Shown piece after piece: positions 53,231 through 61,116 of a stretch of DNA of 64,000 nt; the stretch's first letter is position 1; each line of letters opens with the position of its first letter. This stretch comes from Acinetobacter rongchengensis. GTDB taxonomy: Bacteria > Pseudomonadota > Gammaproteobacteria > Pseudomonadales > Moraxellaceae. The notes beneath the pieces are model-generated. The model had not been told where the DNA came from. It ran no database searches and saw only the letters and a list, made by a program, of their open reading frames with translations. The position numbers and the translations under genes are program-made. Location of the stretch: contig NZ_RAXT01000014.1 of assembly GCF_003611475.1 (NCBI RefSeq), positions 1 to 64,000 on the forward strand, read 5' to 3'.

Positions 53231-53249
53231 ATTATTGATAATTATTACC
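53231..53249. promoter_or_regulatory. Fur-box-like site upstream of bfd
   Basis: ATTATTGATAATTATTACC matches the 19-bp Fur consensus GATAATGATAATCATTATC at 14 positions by my count. bfd genes are typically repressed by Fur with iron, so the placement fits. Confidence 0.6.
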
Positions 53250-53304
53250 ATTTGTCAATAAAATTCATTTAAAAAATAATTTATCTTTATTGGGTTTTTG
53301 AATA

Positions 53305-53333
53305 AAAAAATACCACCTGATCGGTAGTATTTT
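53305..53333 (-). terminator. Terminator after ridA (bidirectional type)
   Basis: AATACCACC / GGTAGTATT forms a 9-bp stem with one G-U or A-C position depending on strand, and T-runs on both strands. It lies about 60 bp after the ridA stop on the minus strand. Confidence 0.75.
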
Positions 53334-53390
53334 TGATTAATTTTTAAACATATTGAAAATCATAAACTTACTTTATGTTGTTCAAAAGCC

Positions 53391-53774
53391 TTATTGGCTA
53401 ATGATGACAATACCATCCATTTCAACCAATGCATTTTTAGGTAAAGCTGCAACACCTAAAGCTGCGCGAGCTGGATAAGGCTGTGCGAAGTATTCACCCA
53501 TAATTTGGTTAACAAGTTGGAAATGTGAAAGGTCGGTAAGGAAAATGTTGAGTTTAGCGATATCTGCCAAAGAACCACCAGCAGCTTCACAAACGGCTTT
53601 GATATTGTCAAAAACACGACGGATTTGTGCTTCAATGCCTTCTACAAGTTCCATGCTGTAAGGATCTAAGCCAATTTGCCCTGAAAGATATAAAGTGTTG
53701 TCTACTAAAATAGCTTGTGAATAAGTACCAATAGCAGCAGGGGCATTCTCAGTGTGGATCACTTGGCGGGACAT
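53391..53774 (-). CDS. ridA: RidA family reactive intermediate/imine deaminase
   Basis: RidA hydrolyses reactive enamine and imine products of PLP enzymes to stable keto acids, protecting against 2-aminoacrylate damage. The 127 residues include [24 protein letters not shown], the [23 protein letters not shown] segment and [25 protein letters not shown], with the arginine of PARA in the active site. It lies 89 bp after spoT on the same strand, a common arrangement in gammaproteobacteria. Confidence 0.95.
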   Translation of the reverse strand: MSRQVIHTENAPAAIGTYSQAILVDNTLYLSGQIGLDPYSMELVEGIEAQIRRVFDNIKAVCEAAGGSLADIAKLNIFLTDLSHFQLVNQIMGEYFAQPYPARAALGVAALPKNALVEMDGIVIISQ

Positions 53775-53863
53775 TGATTTCTCCTTGATTTCAACTCATT
53801 TCATCATAATGGATGAAGGGGATACTTGAAAGCGACATCGATTAAACTGATGATTAAATTTAA

Positions 53864-55975
53864 TTAACAAGCTTTAGCTTTAATGTTGTCATTGATGACA
53901 ATCGGCATAGATAAGCGTTCAATGCGAGGGAAGCCAAATTGCATACGCAACTCACGAATGATTTGAGCAATCTGTTTACGATTATTCACCACAATATTGA
54001 CATAAGTTTTATCTTCATGGGAACGTACGGACTCAACCCCTGTTTTTGCTTTACGACATAGATAAATCAGTTCTGAGATTTGTTCATCGTTCAATACAAG
54101 GTCAATGCTTAAATACGCATTAAAGTTAACATCTTCTTCTTGTTCTGATGTCCATTGTAAAGACATGATATTTTCAGGATGTAAGTGTTGTTCATGGATC
54201 AGGTTGTGACAACGTGCGCGATGTACAATTAAGCCTCGACGTGATAAATGTCCTTGAATTTGATCACCAAACACAGGATTGCAACAGTGTGCATACTTAA
54301 CATCAACCCCTTCAGTACCTTGAATTAAGCGTTCAGAAACGGTGTGGTCGCTAGGTTGTGATTGTGCAAATAAATGGTTAGCAACCAATTGTGGTAGTAA
54401 GTCACCGACAGCAATTTGTTCAAATAGAGTATCTTTATTCTGAATATGACGCCATTGTAGTAAATCAATCCAATCTGCTTCTGATAAATCTTTTACAGAA
54501 CGATTAAAGAGTTTGAGTGCACGATTTAAAGCTTGTTGTCCAACTAAACGTTGTTCCTCTAAATCTTGATCTCGCAGAATATTTTGAATCGCGCGACGTG
54601 CTTTTTGAGTGTTAATAAAACTGAGCCAATCAGGATTTGGTGTTGCTAAGACATCGGTAATAATTTCGATCACTTGTCCACTAGCCAAAGGTGTAGAAAG
54701 TGGCTTGATTTCATTATTAATTTTAGCACCCACAGCATGATTACCTAGAAATAAACTGGCTGAATAGGCAAAATCAACAGCTGTTGCACCTTGAGGAAGT
54801 TCATGCAGTTGACCATGCGGGGTATAAACCCAAATTTTTTCTTGATGTAAATAGTCAAGCAAATCATTAAATGTAGTTTTTGCACATTCACCACCAACAA
54901 GAATATCTAAATTCTTCATGGATGCCTGAATTGCGGAACGACAAGCTTGAGGTGCATTTTCACCTAAAACTACGCCAAAGCGAGCAGCTTTACGCATAAG
55001 CTCGGTTTGAATGGTTAATGATAATGTTGTGCGCTCACCTTTAAGCTTAATCATTAAAGATTGATTACCACCAGGGAGAGGGCGACGAATATGATCTTCA
55101 TAAGAGAGAACTTGAAAATTTTCACGTAGTGCATCAACAAAACGATCACAGTCAGCGATGCTTTGCAAAATAATTTCAAAAGCGTGGCTATGTGTGAGTT
55201 CTTGCAGATCAATTTCATTTTTAACAAAGTGGCGCAGTAACTCAATATTATTATTTTTCTTCTTAATACGACCCAAAATATTATAATTATTTAATAAATC
55301 AACAAGATTCTGTTCCCATATCGACTGATATTTGCATCGTTCAGGCTTGGTTTTTAATAAAGATGCTTGCACATCGTTATACATGTCTAGGTCAAGATTT
55401 TGATAGCAAAGATGTTCTAAATTATCCGCCATTTCATTCATGCCGACTAGGCGAGCCATTGGAACAAAAATATCAAACGTTTCTTGGGCAATGCGAGCAC
55501 GCTTGTCTGGGCGTAACGCATCTAGTGTCGTCATATTATGGTAACGATCTGCAAGTTTGATAATGATTACACGGGGGTCTTGTAGCGTTGCTTGTAAGAT
55601 TTTACGAAATGATGCTGCTTTATTATATTCTTTATCGCTGGAATGGCTGAGTTTGGTGACACCATCAACCAACTCGGCGACGGTTCGACCAAACTTTTCA
55701 GTAATATCTTCTTTAGTAAAATCTGTATCTTCAATCACGTCATGTAACAATGCAGCCATCAGTGTTTCAGGATCCATACGCATATGGGCTAAAATACAAC
55801 TCACGGCAATAGGGTGGAGAATATAAGGTTCACCACTTTTACGGGTAATGCCATCATGCGCAATATCAGCATAATCACAAGCCGCAAGAACCCGTTCGAC
55901 ATCACTCGGTTTTAAGTAAGCGTCGATAATCACATTGAGCTGCTGCTTGGCTTGGCTGACCTCTTGGCCTGGCAT
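53864..55975 (-). CDS. spoT: SpoT, (p)ppGpp hydrolase with a degenerate synthetase domain
   Basis: The 703 residues have the RelA/SpoT layout. The HD hydrolase domain (about 20-175) is intact: HPIAVSCILA, LLHDVIEDTD, IIKLADRYHNM. The synthetase domain (about 210-330) is degenerate: GNQSLMIKL stands where GYQSLHT is expected, LTIQTELM replaces the EVQIRT-type motif, and the AHW motif is missing. TGS (about 370-430) and ACT (about 630-700) domains follow. Monofunctional, hydrolase-only SpoT is known from Acinetobacter. I chose ATG at 55975, with a TAGGTG ribosome-binding site, over the longer frame from 56053. Confidence 0.95.
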   Translation of the reverse strand: MPGQEVSQAKQQLNVIIDAYLKPSDVERVLAACDYADIAHDGITRKSGEPYILHPIAVSCILAHMRMDPETLMAALLHDVIEDTDFTKEDITEKFGRTVAELVDGVTKLSHSSDKEYNKAASFRKILQATLQDPRVIIIKLADRYHNMTTLDALRPDKRARIAQETFDIFVPMARLVGMNEMADNLEHLCYQNLDLDMYNDVQASLLKTKPERCKYQSIWEQNLVDLLNNYNILGRIKKKNNNIELLRHFVKNEIDLQELTHSHAFEIILQSIADCDRFVDALRENFQVLSYEDHIRRPLPGGNQSLMIKLKGERTTLSLTIQTELMRKAARFGVVLGENAPQACRSAIQASMKNLDILVGGECAKTTFNDLLDYLHQEKIWVYTPHGQLHELPQGATAVDFAYSASLFLGNHAVGAKINNEIKPLSTPLASGQVIEIITDVLATPNPDWLSFINTQKARRAIQNILRDQDLEEQRLVGQQALNRALKLFNRSVKDLSEADWIDLLQWRHIQNKDTLFEQIAVGDLLPQLVANHLFAQSQPSDHTVSERLIQGTEGVDVKYAHCCNPVFGDQIQGHLSRRGLIVHRARCHNLIHEQHLHPENIMSLQWTSEQEEDVNFNAYLSIDLVLNDEQISELIYLCRKAKTGVESVRSHEDKTYVNIVVNNRKQIAQIIRELRMQFGFPRIERLSMPIVINDNIKAKAC

Positions 55976-56144
55976 AAAACACCTATCATTAATTGCGAAT
56001 TTGAACTGTTTTTCCCAATCCTTTAATGAAAAGCATATTGAGTCACTTGTCAATTTCTAGAAATAAAAAATATCTATTTTTTTTAACAAATATTTAGGAT
56101 TTTGTCGATGCGTTGGCAAAATTATTTACGATAAATTTGCAATA

Positions 56145-56174
56145 AAAAAGCCTAGTATAAAAACTAGGCTTTTT
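56145..56174 (-). terminator. Terminator between rpoZ and spoT
   Basis: AAAAAGCCTAGT / ACTAGGCTTTTT is a perfect 12-bp stem with a six-base loop and T-runs on both sides. It lies 14 bp after the rpoZ stop (minus strand), so rpoZ is at least partly ended before spoT. Confidence 0.9.
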
Positions 56175-56187
56175 AAGAAAATTTAAC

Positions 56188-56469
56188 TTATTGGAAAGAA
56201 AAACCTTCAAGATTGAGATTGTTTGCAGAAAGTGCAAGGTCAAGACTAGAGGTTTGATAATCTTGATCACGTTGCTTCAAGATATCTTTAGTCACATGAC
56301 CAATCGCAATTTCACGTAATGCAACAACAGTTGGTTTGTCATTGTCCCACTCAACAGTAGGTTCGATCCCTTGACGTGCCAATTGACGCGCGCGTTTGCT
56401 TGCCACTAGTACAAGCTCAAAGCGGTTGTCTACATGGTCTAAACAATCTTCAACGGTTACGCGTGCCAT
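56188..56469 (-). CDS. rpoZ: RNA polymerase omega subunit
   Basis: Omega helps assemble RNA polymerase and forms a ppGpp-binding site. The 93 residues start [34 protein letters not shown] and contain [13 protein letters not shown], the family core. It sits between gmk and spoT, as in E. coli. Confidence 0.97.
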   Translation of the reverse strand: MARVTVEDCLDHVDNRFELVLVASKRARQLARQGIEPTVEWDNDKPTVVALREIAIGHVTKDILKQRDQDYQTSSLDLALSANNLNLEGFSFQ

Positions 56470-56559
56470 AAGAATTCTCGTTTGAATACAAATTTTTTAA
56501 ATAGACTGTGAAGTATAAAATGCTTTCACGATAGACTCAAGTTTTAATCGACAGCTAAC

Positions 56560-57189
56560 TTAAGATTGTGAAGATTGAGGTGTGATTAATTTTTCAATCA
56601 ATACTTGATGACGATTTGCCTGTTGCTGGATTTTTAAGCGATTGGCGTTAATCACAGACTCTAGATCATGCAAAGCTTTATTAAAATCATCATTGATAAT
56701 AATGTATTCAAAATTAACATATTGCTGCATGTCAGCAACGGCACAGCTTAAACGATGTTCAATCACTTCGACAGAATCTGTACCGCGGTTAGACAAACGC
56801 TGACGTAAGTCAAACTGTGTAGGAGGGAGAATAAAAATTTGTTTAGATTCAGGAAAAATCTTACGAACTTGTTCCGCACCTTGCCAATCAATTTCTAAAA
56901 GTACATCATGACCTTTTGCCAATTGCTCTTTGACTGTGGTTTGAGCAGTACCGTAATAATTACCAAAAACTTCAGCATATTCAATAAAACCACCTTGATT
57001 GACTTGATCAAGAAAGTTTTCTTTTGAAGTAAAATGATAATGAACACCGTCGAGTTCGCCAGGTCGTTGACCACGAGTCGTATGAGAAACTGAAACATGC
57101 AAATTACTGACACGTTCAAGTAGCGCTTTAACGAGAGATGTTTTGCCTGTTCCCGATGCCGCAGAAACGACAAACAATAGACCCGACAT
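56560..57189 (-). CDS. gmk: Guanylate kinase
   Basis: Gmk phosphorylates GMP to GDP. The 209 residues contain the P-loop VVSAASGTGKTSLVKALLE, the GMP-binding region VSHTTRGQRPGELDGVHYHFTSKE, GNYYGTA and LLEIDWQGAEQVRKIFP, and IFILPPTQFDLRQRLSNRGTDS. ATG at 57189 has AGGA ten bases upstream; the longer frame to 57246 has no ribosome-binding site. It starts the gmk-rpoZ-spoT-ridA group, divergent from ispH. Confidence 0.97.
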   Translation of the reverse strand: MSGLLFVVSAASGTGKTSLVKALLERVSNLHVSVSHTTRGQRPGELDGVHYHFTSKENFLDQVNQGGFIEYAEVFGNYYGTAQTTVKEQLAKGHDVLLEIDWQGAEQVRKIFPESKQIFILPPTQFDLRQRLSNRGTDSVEVIEHRLSCAVADMQQYVNFEYIIINDDFNKALHDLESVINANRLKIQQQANRHQVLIEKLITPQSSQS

Positions 57190-57333
57190 GATATTTTTCC
57201 TGATATGATAAAATATCTTCTCTATTTTAGAGTAGACGGCACACAAACAAAACAGTTTTTAACGGTTTTTATGATTTGTTTGTGTGGTATCGGCTAAATT
57301 TATCCAAGCATATAAGTGAGTATTGAGGGTTCT

Positions 57334-58284
57334 ATGGAAATTGTATTGGCCAATCCACGTGGATTTTGTGCAGGTGTAGATCGTGCAATTGCCATCGTCA
57401 ATCGTGCACTTGAATGTTTTAATCCACCTATTTATGTCCGCCATGAAGTGGTACATAACAAATTTGTGGTGGATGATTTACGTCAGCGTGGTGCGATTTT
57501 TGTCGATGAACTCGACGAAGTGCCTGATGATAATATTGTTATTTTTAGTGCACATGGCGTTTCAAAAGCAGTTCAACAAGAAGCAGAGCGTCGTGGCTTA
57601 AAAGTTTTTGATGCAACATGTCCTTTAGTGACCAAAGTTCATATCGAAGTAACCAAATATGCGCGAGAGGGAACGGAAGCAATTCTAATCGGACATGAAG
57701 GCCACCCAGAAGTCGAAGGAACAATGGGTCAATATGATAAAAAAAGTGGCGGTGAAATTTATTTAGTTGAAGATGAAGAAGATGTTGCTTCTTTAACGGT
57801 GAATCATCCAGAAAAAGTTGCTTTTGTAACACAAACTACACTTTCTATCGATGATACAGCGAAAGTGATTGATGCTTTGCGCGCAAAATTTCCGCATATT
57901 CAGGGACCTCGTAAAGATGATATTTGTTATGCAACACAAAATCGTCAAGATGCAGTTCGTGATTTGGCTGAACAATGTGATGTGGTTTTAGTTGTAGGTT
58001 CTCCCAATTCGTCTAACTCAAACCGTTTGCGTGAACTCGCTGAGCGTATGGGGAAACATGCATACCTCGTAGATAATGCGGATGAGCTTCAACAAGAGTG
58101 GTTTAAAACGACAGATAAAATTGGGGTGACAGCGGGTGCATCTGCTCCTGAAATTCTGATTAAACAAGTCATTCAGCGCCTACAAGATTGGGGAGCAACA
58201 GCACCACATGAGTTAAATGGGCGTGAAGAAAACATTACATTTAGCTTACCGAAAGAGTTGCGTATACAAGTAACGCAAGCTTAA
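57334..58284 (+). CDS. ispH: 4-hydroxy-3-methylbut-2-enyl diphosphate reductase
   Basis: IspH is the [4Fe-4S] enzyme making isopentenyl and dimethylallyl diphosphate at the end of the MEP pathway. The 316 residues have the three cluster cysteines in NPRGFCAGV (C12), [11 protein letters not shown] (about C96) and [11 protein letters not shown] (about C197), plus the [10 protein letters not shown] phosphate-binding motif and the glutamate of the FVTQTTLS region. ATG at 57334 follows GAGGG by five bases; an in-frame GTG six codons upstream is less likely. A strong terminator follows. Confidence 0.97.
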   Translation: MEIVLANPRGFCAGVDRAIAIVNRALECFNPPIYVRHEVVHNKFVVDDLRQRGAIFVDELDEVPDDNIVIFSAHGVSKAVQQEAERRGLKVFDATCPLVTKVHIEVTKYAREGTEAILIGHEGHPEVEGTMGQYDKKSGGEIYLVEDEEDVASLTVNHPEKVAFVTQTTLSIDDTAKVIDALRAKFPHIQGPRKDDICYATQNRQDAVRDLAEQCDVVLVVGSPNSSNSNRLRELAERMGKHAYLVDNADELQQEWFKTTDKIGVTAGASAPEILIKQVIQRLQDWGATAPHELNGREENITFSLPKELRIQVTQA

Positions 58285-58302
58285 ATTTAATCTAATTTTA
58301 TT

Positions 58303-58339
58303 AAACAGATAACTGAATTTTTCAGTTATCTGTTTTTTT
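58303..58339 (+). terminator. Terminator after ispH
   Basis: AAACAGATAACTGAA / TTCAGTTATCTGTTT is a perfect 15-bp stem with a TTT loop, followed by more T. It isolates ispH from the minor-pilin operon. Confidence 0.93.
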
Positions 58340-58425
58340 ATGCCATTTATCCAACTTGTATTGGTTTTGTAGTGAATTGGTCTATGATTTTAAATAGGGT
58401 AAAGTTTTGTTGTTAGGGAGTTGCA

Positions 58426-58878
58426 ATGCGAAATAATCGAGGATTCACCTTAATTGAGTTGTTAGTAACAATAACTGTTTTAGGTGTGATTGTTGCGTTT
58501 GCTACACCATCATTAACAACAAGTATGCAAAGAATTCAATTGAATAATGATAGTCGAGATCTAGTTGACACAATGAATGGTTTACGCACAGAAGCAATAT
58601 TACAGCAAAAAGAAAAAATATTTGCTTTGGATTCATCTGTAACACCAGCAGATAAAGTTTGGGTGCCTACAGATAATGTGATTTGGGGGGAAGGAAAGCC
58701 TCAAGGTAATAAATTGACATTTAATATGATGGGACGATTGAAGGAGTCTAGTCAGTGTTTTATTTTTTTACATAACAAAAATAGGTCTCTGAAAGCTGTA
58801 GTTATAGTTAGAAAAAGTGGAATGATTATTTTTAATAAGGCATCTAGTGCATGCCCGACAGACTTAGGTGAGGAGTAG
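58426..58878 (+). CDS. fimT: Minor pilin / GspH-FimT family pseudopilin
   Basis: The 150-residue prepilin has a short basic leader and cleavage site RG/FTLIELLVTITVLGVIVAFATPSL with Glu5. The domain then carries NDSRDLVDTMNGLRTEAILQQKE, typical of the GspH/FimT/FimU family. Two cysteines lie in the C-terminal part (SQCFIF, SACPTD). It is the first gene of the fimT-pilV-pilW-pilX-pilY1 operon, whose products prime pilus assembly and form the tip complex. Whether it should be called fimT or fimU cannot be settled by eye. Confidence 0.9.
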   Translation: MRNNRGFTLIELLVTITVLGVIVAFATPSLTTSMQRIQLNNDSRDLVDTMNGLRTEAILQQKEKIFALDSSVTPADKVWVPTDNVIWGEGKPQGNKLTFNMMGRLKESSQCFIFLHNKNRSLKAVVIVRKSGMIIFNKASSACPTDLGEE

Positions 58879-58882
58879 AGAT

Positions 58883-59371
58883 ATGGAGGGAAGAAAAACT
58901 CAAAAAGGTGTAGGGATGGTTGAAGTTCTTGTTGCCTTGGTTCTGTTGGCTATAGCTGTTTTAGGTTTTTCATTTTTACAAATTAGAGCGATTTCTGCGA
59001 GTCTAGAAGCTAGTCGTAATGTACAAGCAATGAATATCGCACGAGATCTATCTGAAAGAATCAGAGTGAACAGAAATGGGCTTAAATATTATACGTTAAT
59101 AGAGTCTCCAGCTACTTGTGATTCTATAGTTTGTACTTCGCAGCAAATGGCCGAGTATGATTATAACCAAGTCAATACTAAAGCATCTAATTTAGGTATG
59201 GCGCTTGATATTCTTGACTGCCAAGGATCAGTACTTAAAAGAAAGTGTATTTATGTAGCTTGGGAAGGAACGAAACCAACAAATGGAACTTCAAGCTCGG
59301 ATTGTACCAATGGTACGGCTTATGCTCCAAACGCGAAATGTTTAATCGTAGAGGTCTATAATTATGAATAA
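58883..59371 (+). CDS. pilV: Minor pilin PilV
   Basis: The 162 residues begin with leader MEGRKTQKG and the processed helix VGMVEVLVALVLLAIAVLGFSFLQIRAI, where Glu5 is present but the usual FTL is VGM, as in PilV proteins. LEASRNVQAMNIARDLSERIRVNRNGL is a typical PilV segment. Six cysteines are clustered in the C-terminal half (CDS, CTS, DCQG, KRKCIY, SSDCTN, KCLIV). I took the ATG at 58883, seven bases after AGGAG; the GTG at 58868 overlaps fimT and is less likely. It overlaps pilW by 8 bases. Confidence 0.92.
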   Translation: MEGRKTQKGVGMVEVLVALVLLAIAVLGFSFLQIRAISASLEASRNVQAMNIARDLSERIRVNRNGLKYYTLIESPATCDSIVCTSQQMAEYDYNQVNTKASNLGMALDILDCQGSVLKRKCIYVAWEGTKPTNGTSSSDCTNGTAYAPNAKCLIVEVYNYE

Positions 59372-60383
59372 GAAACAATACGGTTTTACATTGATTGAAC
59401 TGATGGTAGGGCTCGTTTTAGGCTTACTTATTGTAGCTGCGGGTTTATCTGTCTTTATTGCTGGACAACGTTCTTTAAATCTACAAAGTGGAATGGGGGA
59501 GTTGCAAGAGAATGCAAACTTTGGCTTAAGCATTTTAGCACATGATTTAAGGCAGACGAATTTAAATACCTCTTCATCGCAAATTGTGAATAATAAAGCT
59601 TCTGGTTCAGGAATTATTTTTACTACAGATAATCTACCGTTAAGTTTGGCGGGAGCTAATGCAGATAATTTTACTAAACAAAATAATAATAATTCAGCCA
59701 CAAGTGTAAAAAGTGATCAACTGACGATTCAATATATACCCCAATATTTAGAAGTCACCCGTCAAGATGATTGTACAGAAGATCCAGCAGACTCTAACTG
59801 TAAAAAAGATAGCAGCGGAAACTTTAAAAAAGATACAAAATATTATGTTGTGGATAATGTAGATTGTGAAGGTGGGAAAATTGACTTCAAGGAAAAAAGA
59901 GTAATCGTTCAGCGTTACTTTTTAAAAGAAGATTCATTTCAAATTCCAGGACAGCCAAAGGCTTATGGTTTGTACTGTGATGCAGGTAATTATATAAGTG
60001 GTGATGCTGAAATCGTAGGAATAGGGAAAAATGCACAACAACTTATGCAACGAATTGATGCTTTTAATTTGAAATTAGGAGTGCGTAAACCAGATGGGAA
60101 ATCCATGCGCTACGCAACCATTAATGAATACTTAAATACTTTGATGCCAGTAACTGTTACAGATTCTGATGAGTATTACAATGTGATGTCGGTTGAAGTA
60201 GGAGTATTAGCCCGTTCTACTACACCCTTAAATTCTGAATCTTTGATTGATAATAATAAGCCATATAAATTGGTAGGAAATAATCTGATTTTAAATACTG
60301 AACAAAAAGATGGCAGTAAATTTTTAAGAGAAGAGTTTAGTCAAGTTGTTGCGTTTAGAAATACATTGGGGGTGACAGAATGA
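59364..60383 (+). CDS. pilW: Minor pilin PilW
   Basis: The 339 residues begin with leader MNKKQYG and FTLIELMVGLVLGLLIVAAGLSVFIAGQRSLNLQSGMGELQENANFGLSILAHDLRQTNL, the standard PilW start. The middle region holds a Cys-containing variable domain (DDCTEDPADSNCKKD). The end, with EVGVLARS and FREEFSQVVAFRNTLG-like spacing, agrees with PilW/ComB-type proteins. It overlaps pilV by eight bases and pilX by four, indicating coupled translation. Confidence 0.92.
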   Translation: MNKKQYGFTLIELMVGLVLGLLIVAAGLSVFIAGQRSLNLQSGMGELQENANFGLSILAHDLRQTNLNTSSSQIVNNKASGSGIIFTTDNLPLSLAGANADNFTKQNNNNSATSVKSDQLTIQYIPQYLEVTRQDDCTEDPADSNCKKDSSGNFKKDTKYYVVDNVDCEGGKIDFKEKRVIVQRYFLKEDSFQIPGQPKAYGLYCDAGNYISGDAEIVGIGKNAQQLMQRIDAFNLKLGVRKPDGKSMRYATINEYLNTLMPVTVTDSDEYYNVMSVEVGVLARSTTPLNSESLIDNNKPYKLVGNNLILNTEQKDGSKFLREEFSQVVAFRNTLGVTE

Positions 60384-61087
60384 ACCATCAAAAAGGTACA
60401 ACACTGGTTGTAGTGCTGGTTATTTTAGTCCTTATCACTTTTTTAGGAACGATTGCTATTAGGTCTAGTCTTGTTGGTTTGAAAGTTTCGACCAATAGCC
60501 AAGTACGTGCATTGTTACTAGAAAACTCTAATTCTGCTTTATTTAATATTGAAGACCCTAAACAAATTACTCGCCAACTTGCAAGAGATGGAATGTTTAG
60601 TTATTTCAGCGCTGCGGATAACTCAGATGATGAACTTATATTTTGTTATAAGGCAAAAGAAACTAAGTTTTTTACACTGAATAATGCAAGTGTTATTAGT
60701 TTGGATGGTAGTACTACTAAATTAGGTGTATCTGGTTTTTGTAAAGTTGGACAGTTTGCAACAGGGCGTTCTGCTGTGCAATCACAAATTTATGTGAAAA
60801 AGAATAAAGATACTTCAACACCTTTAAGTGCCTTGCCTGTTGGTACAAGTGCTGGTCAAAGTAATGTGCCGCAAGCAATGTATAACATTAGTGTTACTGT
60901 GATTTCAATATTACCAAGTTTTGCAGGTGCATCTGATAGTGATATTGAAGGATGTTTTAAAAAGACAAGTATTAAAAAAGATACAAATACACAAACAGTG
61001 ACTGAGTGTTTTGAAGGTTTAGGGATTCCATCGAATACACAGTATGCAGACTATATTGTAGGCGGGTCGCCTAAGTTAAAGTCTTAA
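60380..61087 (+). CDS. pilX: Minor pilin PilX
   Basis: The 235 residues start MNHQKG and TTLVVVLVILVLITFLGTIAIRSSLVGLKVSTNSQ. Position 5 is Val, not Glu; lack of Glu5 is typical of PilX/GspK-like tip pilins. Four cysteines occur in the soluble part (FCYKAK, FCKVG, GCFKK, ECFEG). Its ATG overlaps the pilW stop by four bases, and pilY1 starts 29 bp after its stop. Confidence 0.88.
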   Translation: MNHQKGTTLVVVLVILVLITFLGTIAIRSSLVGLKVSTNSQVRALLLENSNSALFNIEDPKQITRQLARDGMFSYFSAADNSDDELIFCYKAKETKFFTLNNASVISLDGSTTKLGVSGFCKVGQFATGRSAVQSQIYVKKNKDTSTPLSALPVGTSAGQSNVPQAMYNISVTVISILPSFAGASDSDIEGCFKKTSIKKDTNTQTVTECFEGLGIPSNTQYADYIVGGSPKLKS

Positions 61088-61116
61088 CAGATACCATTGG
61101 ATTGAGGGTTAAACAA

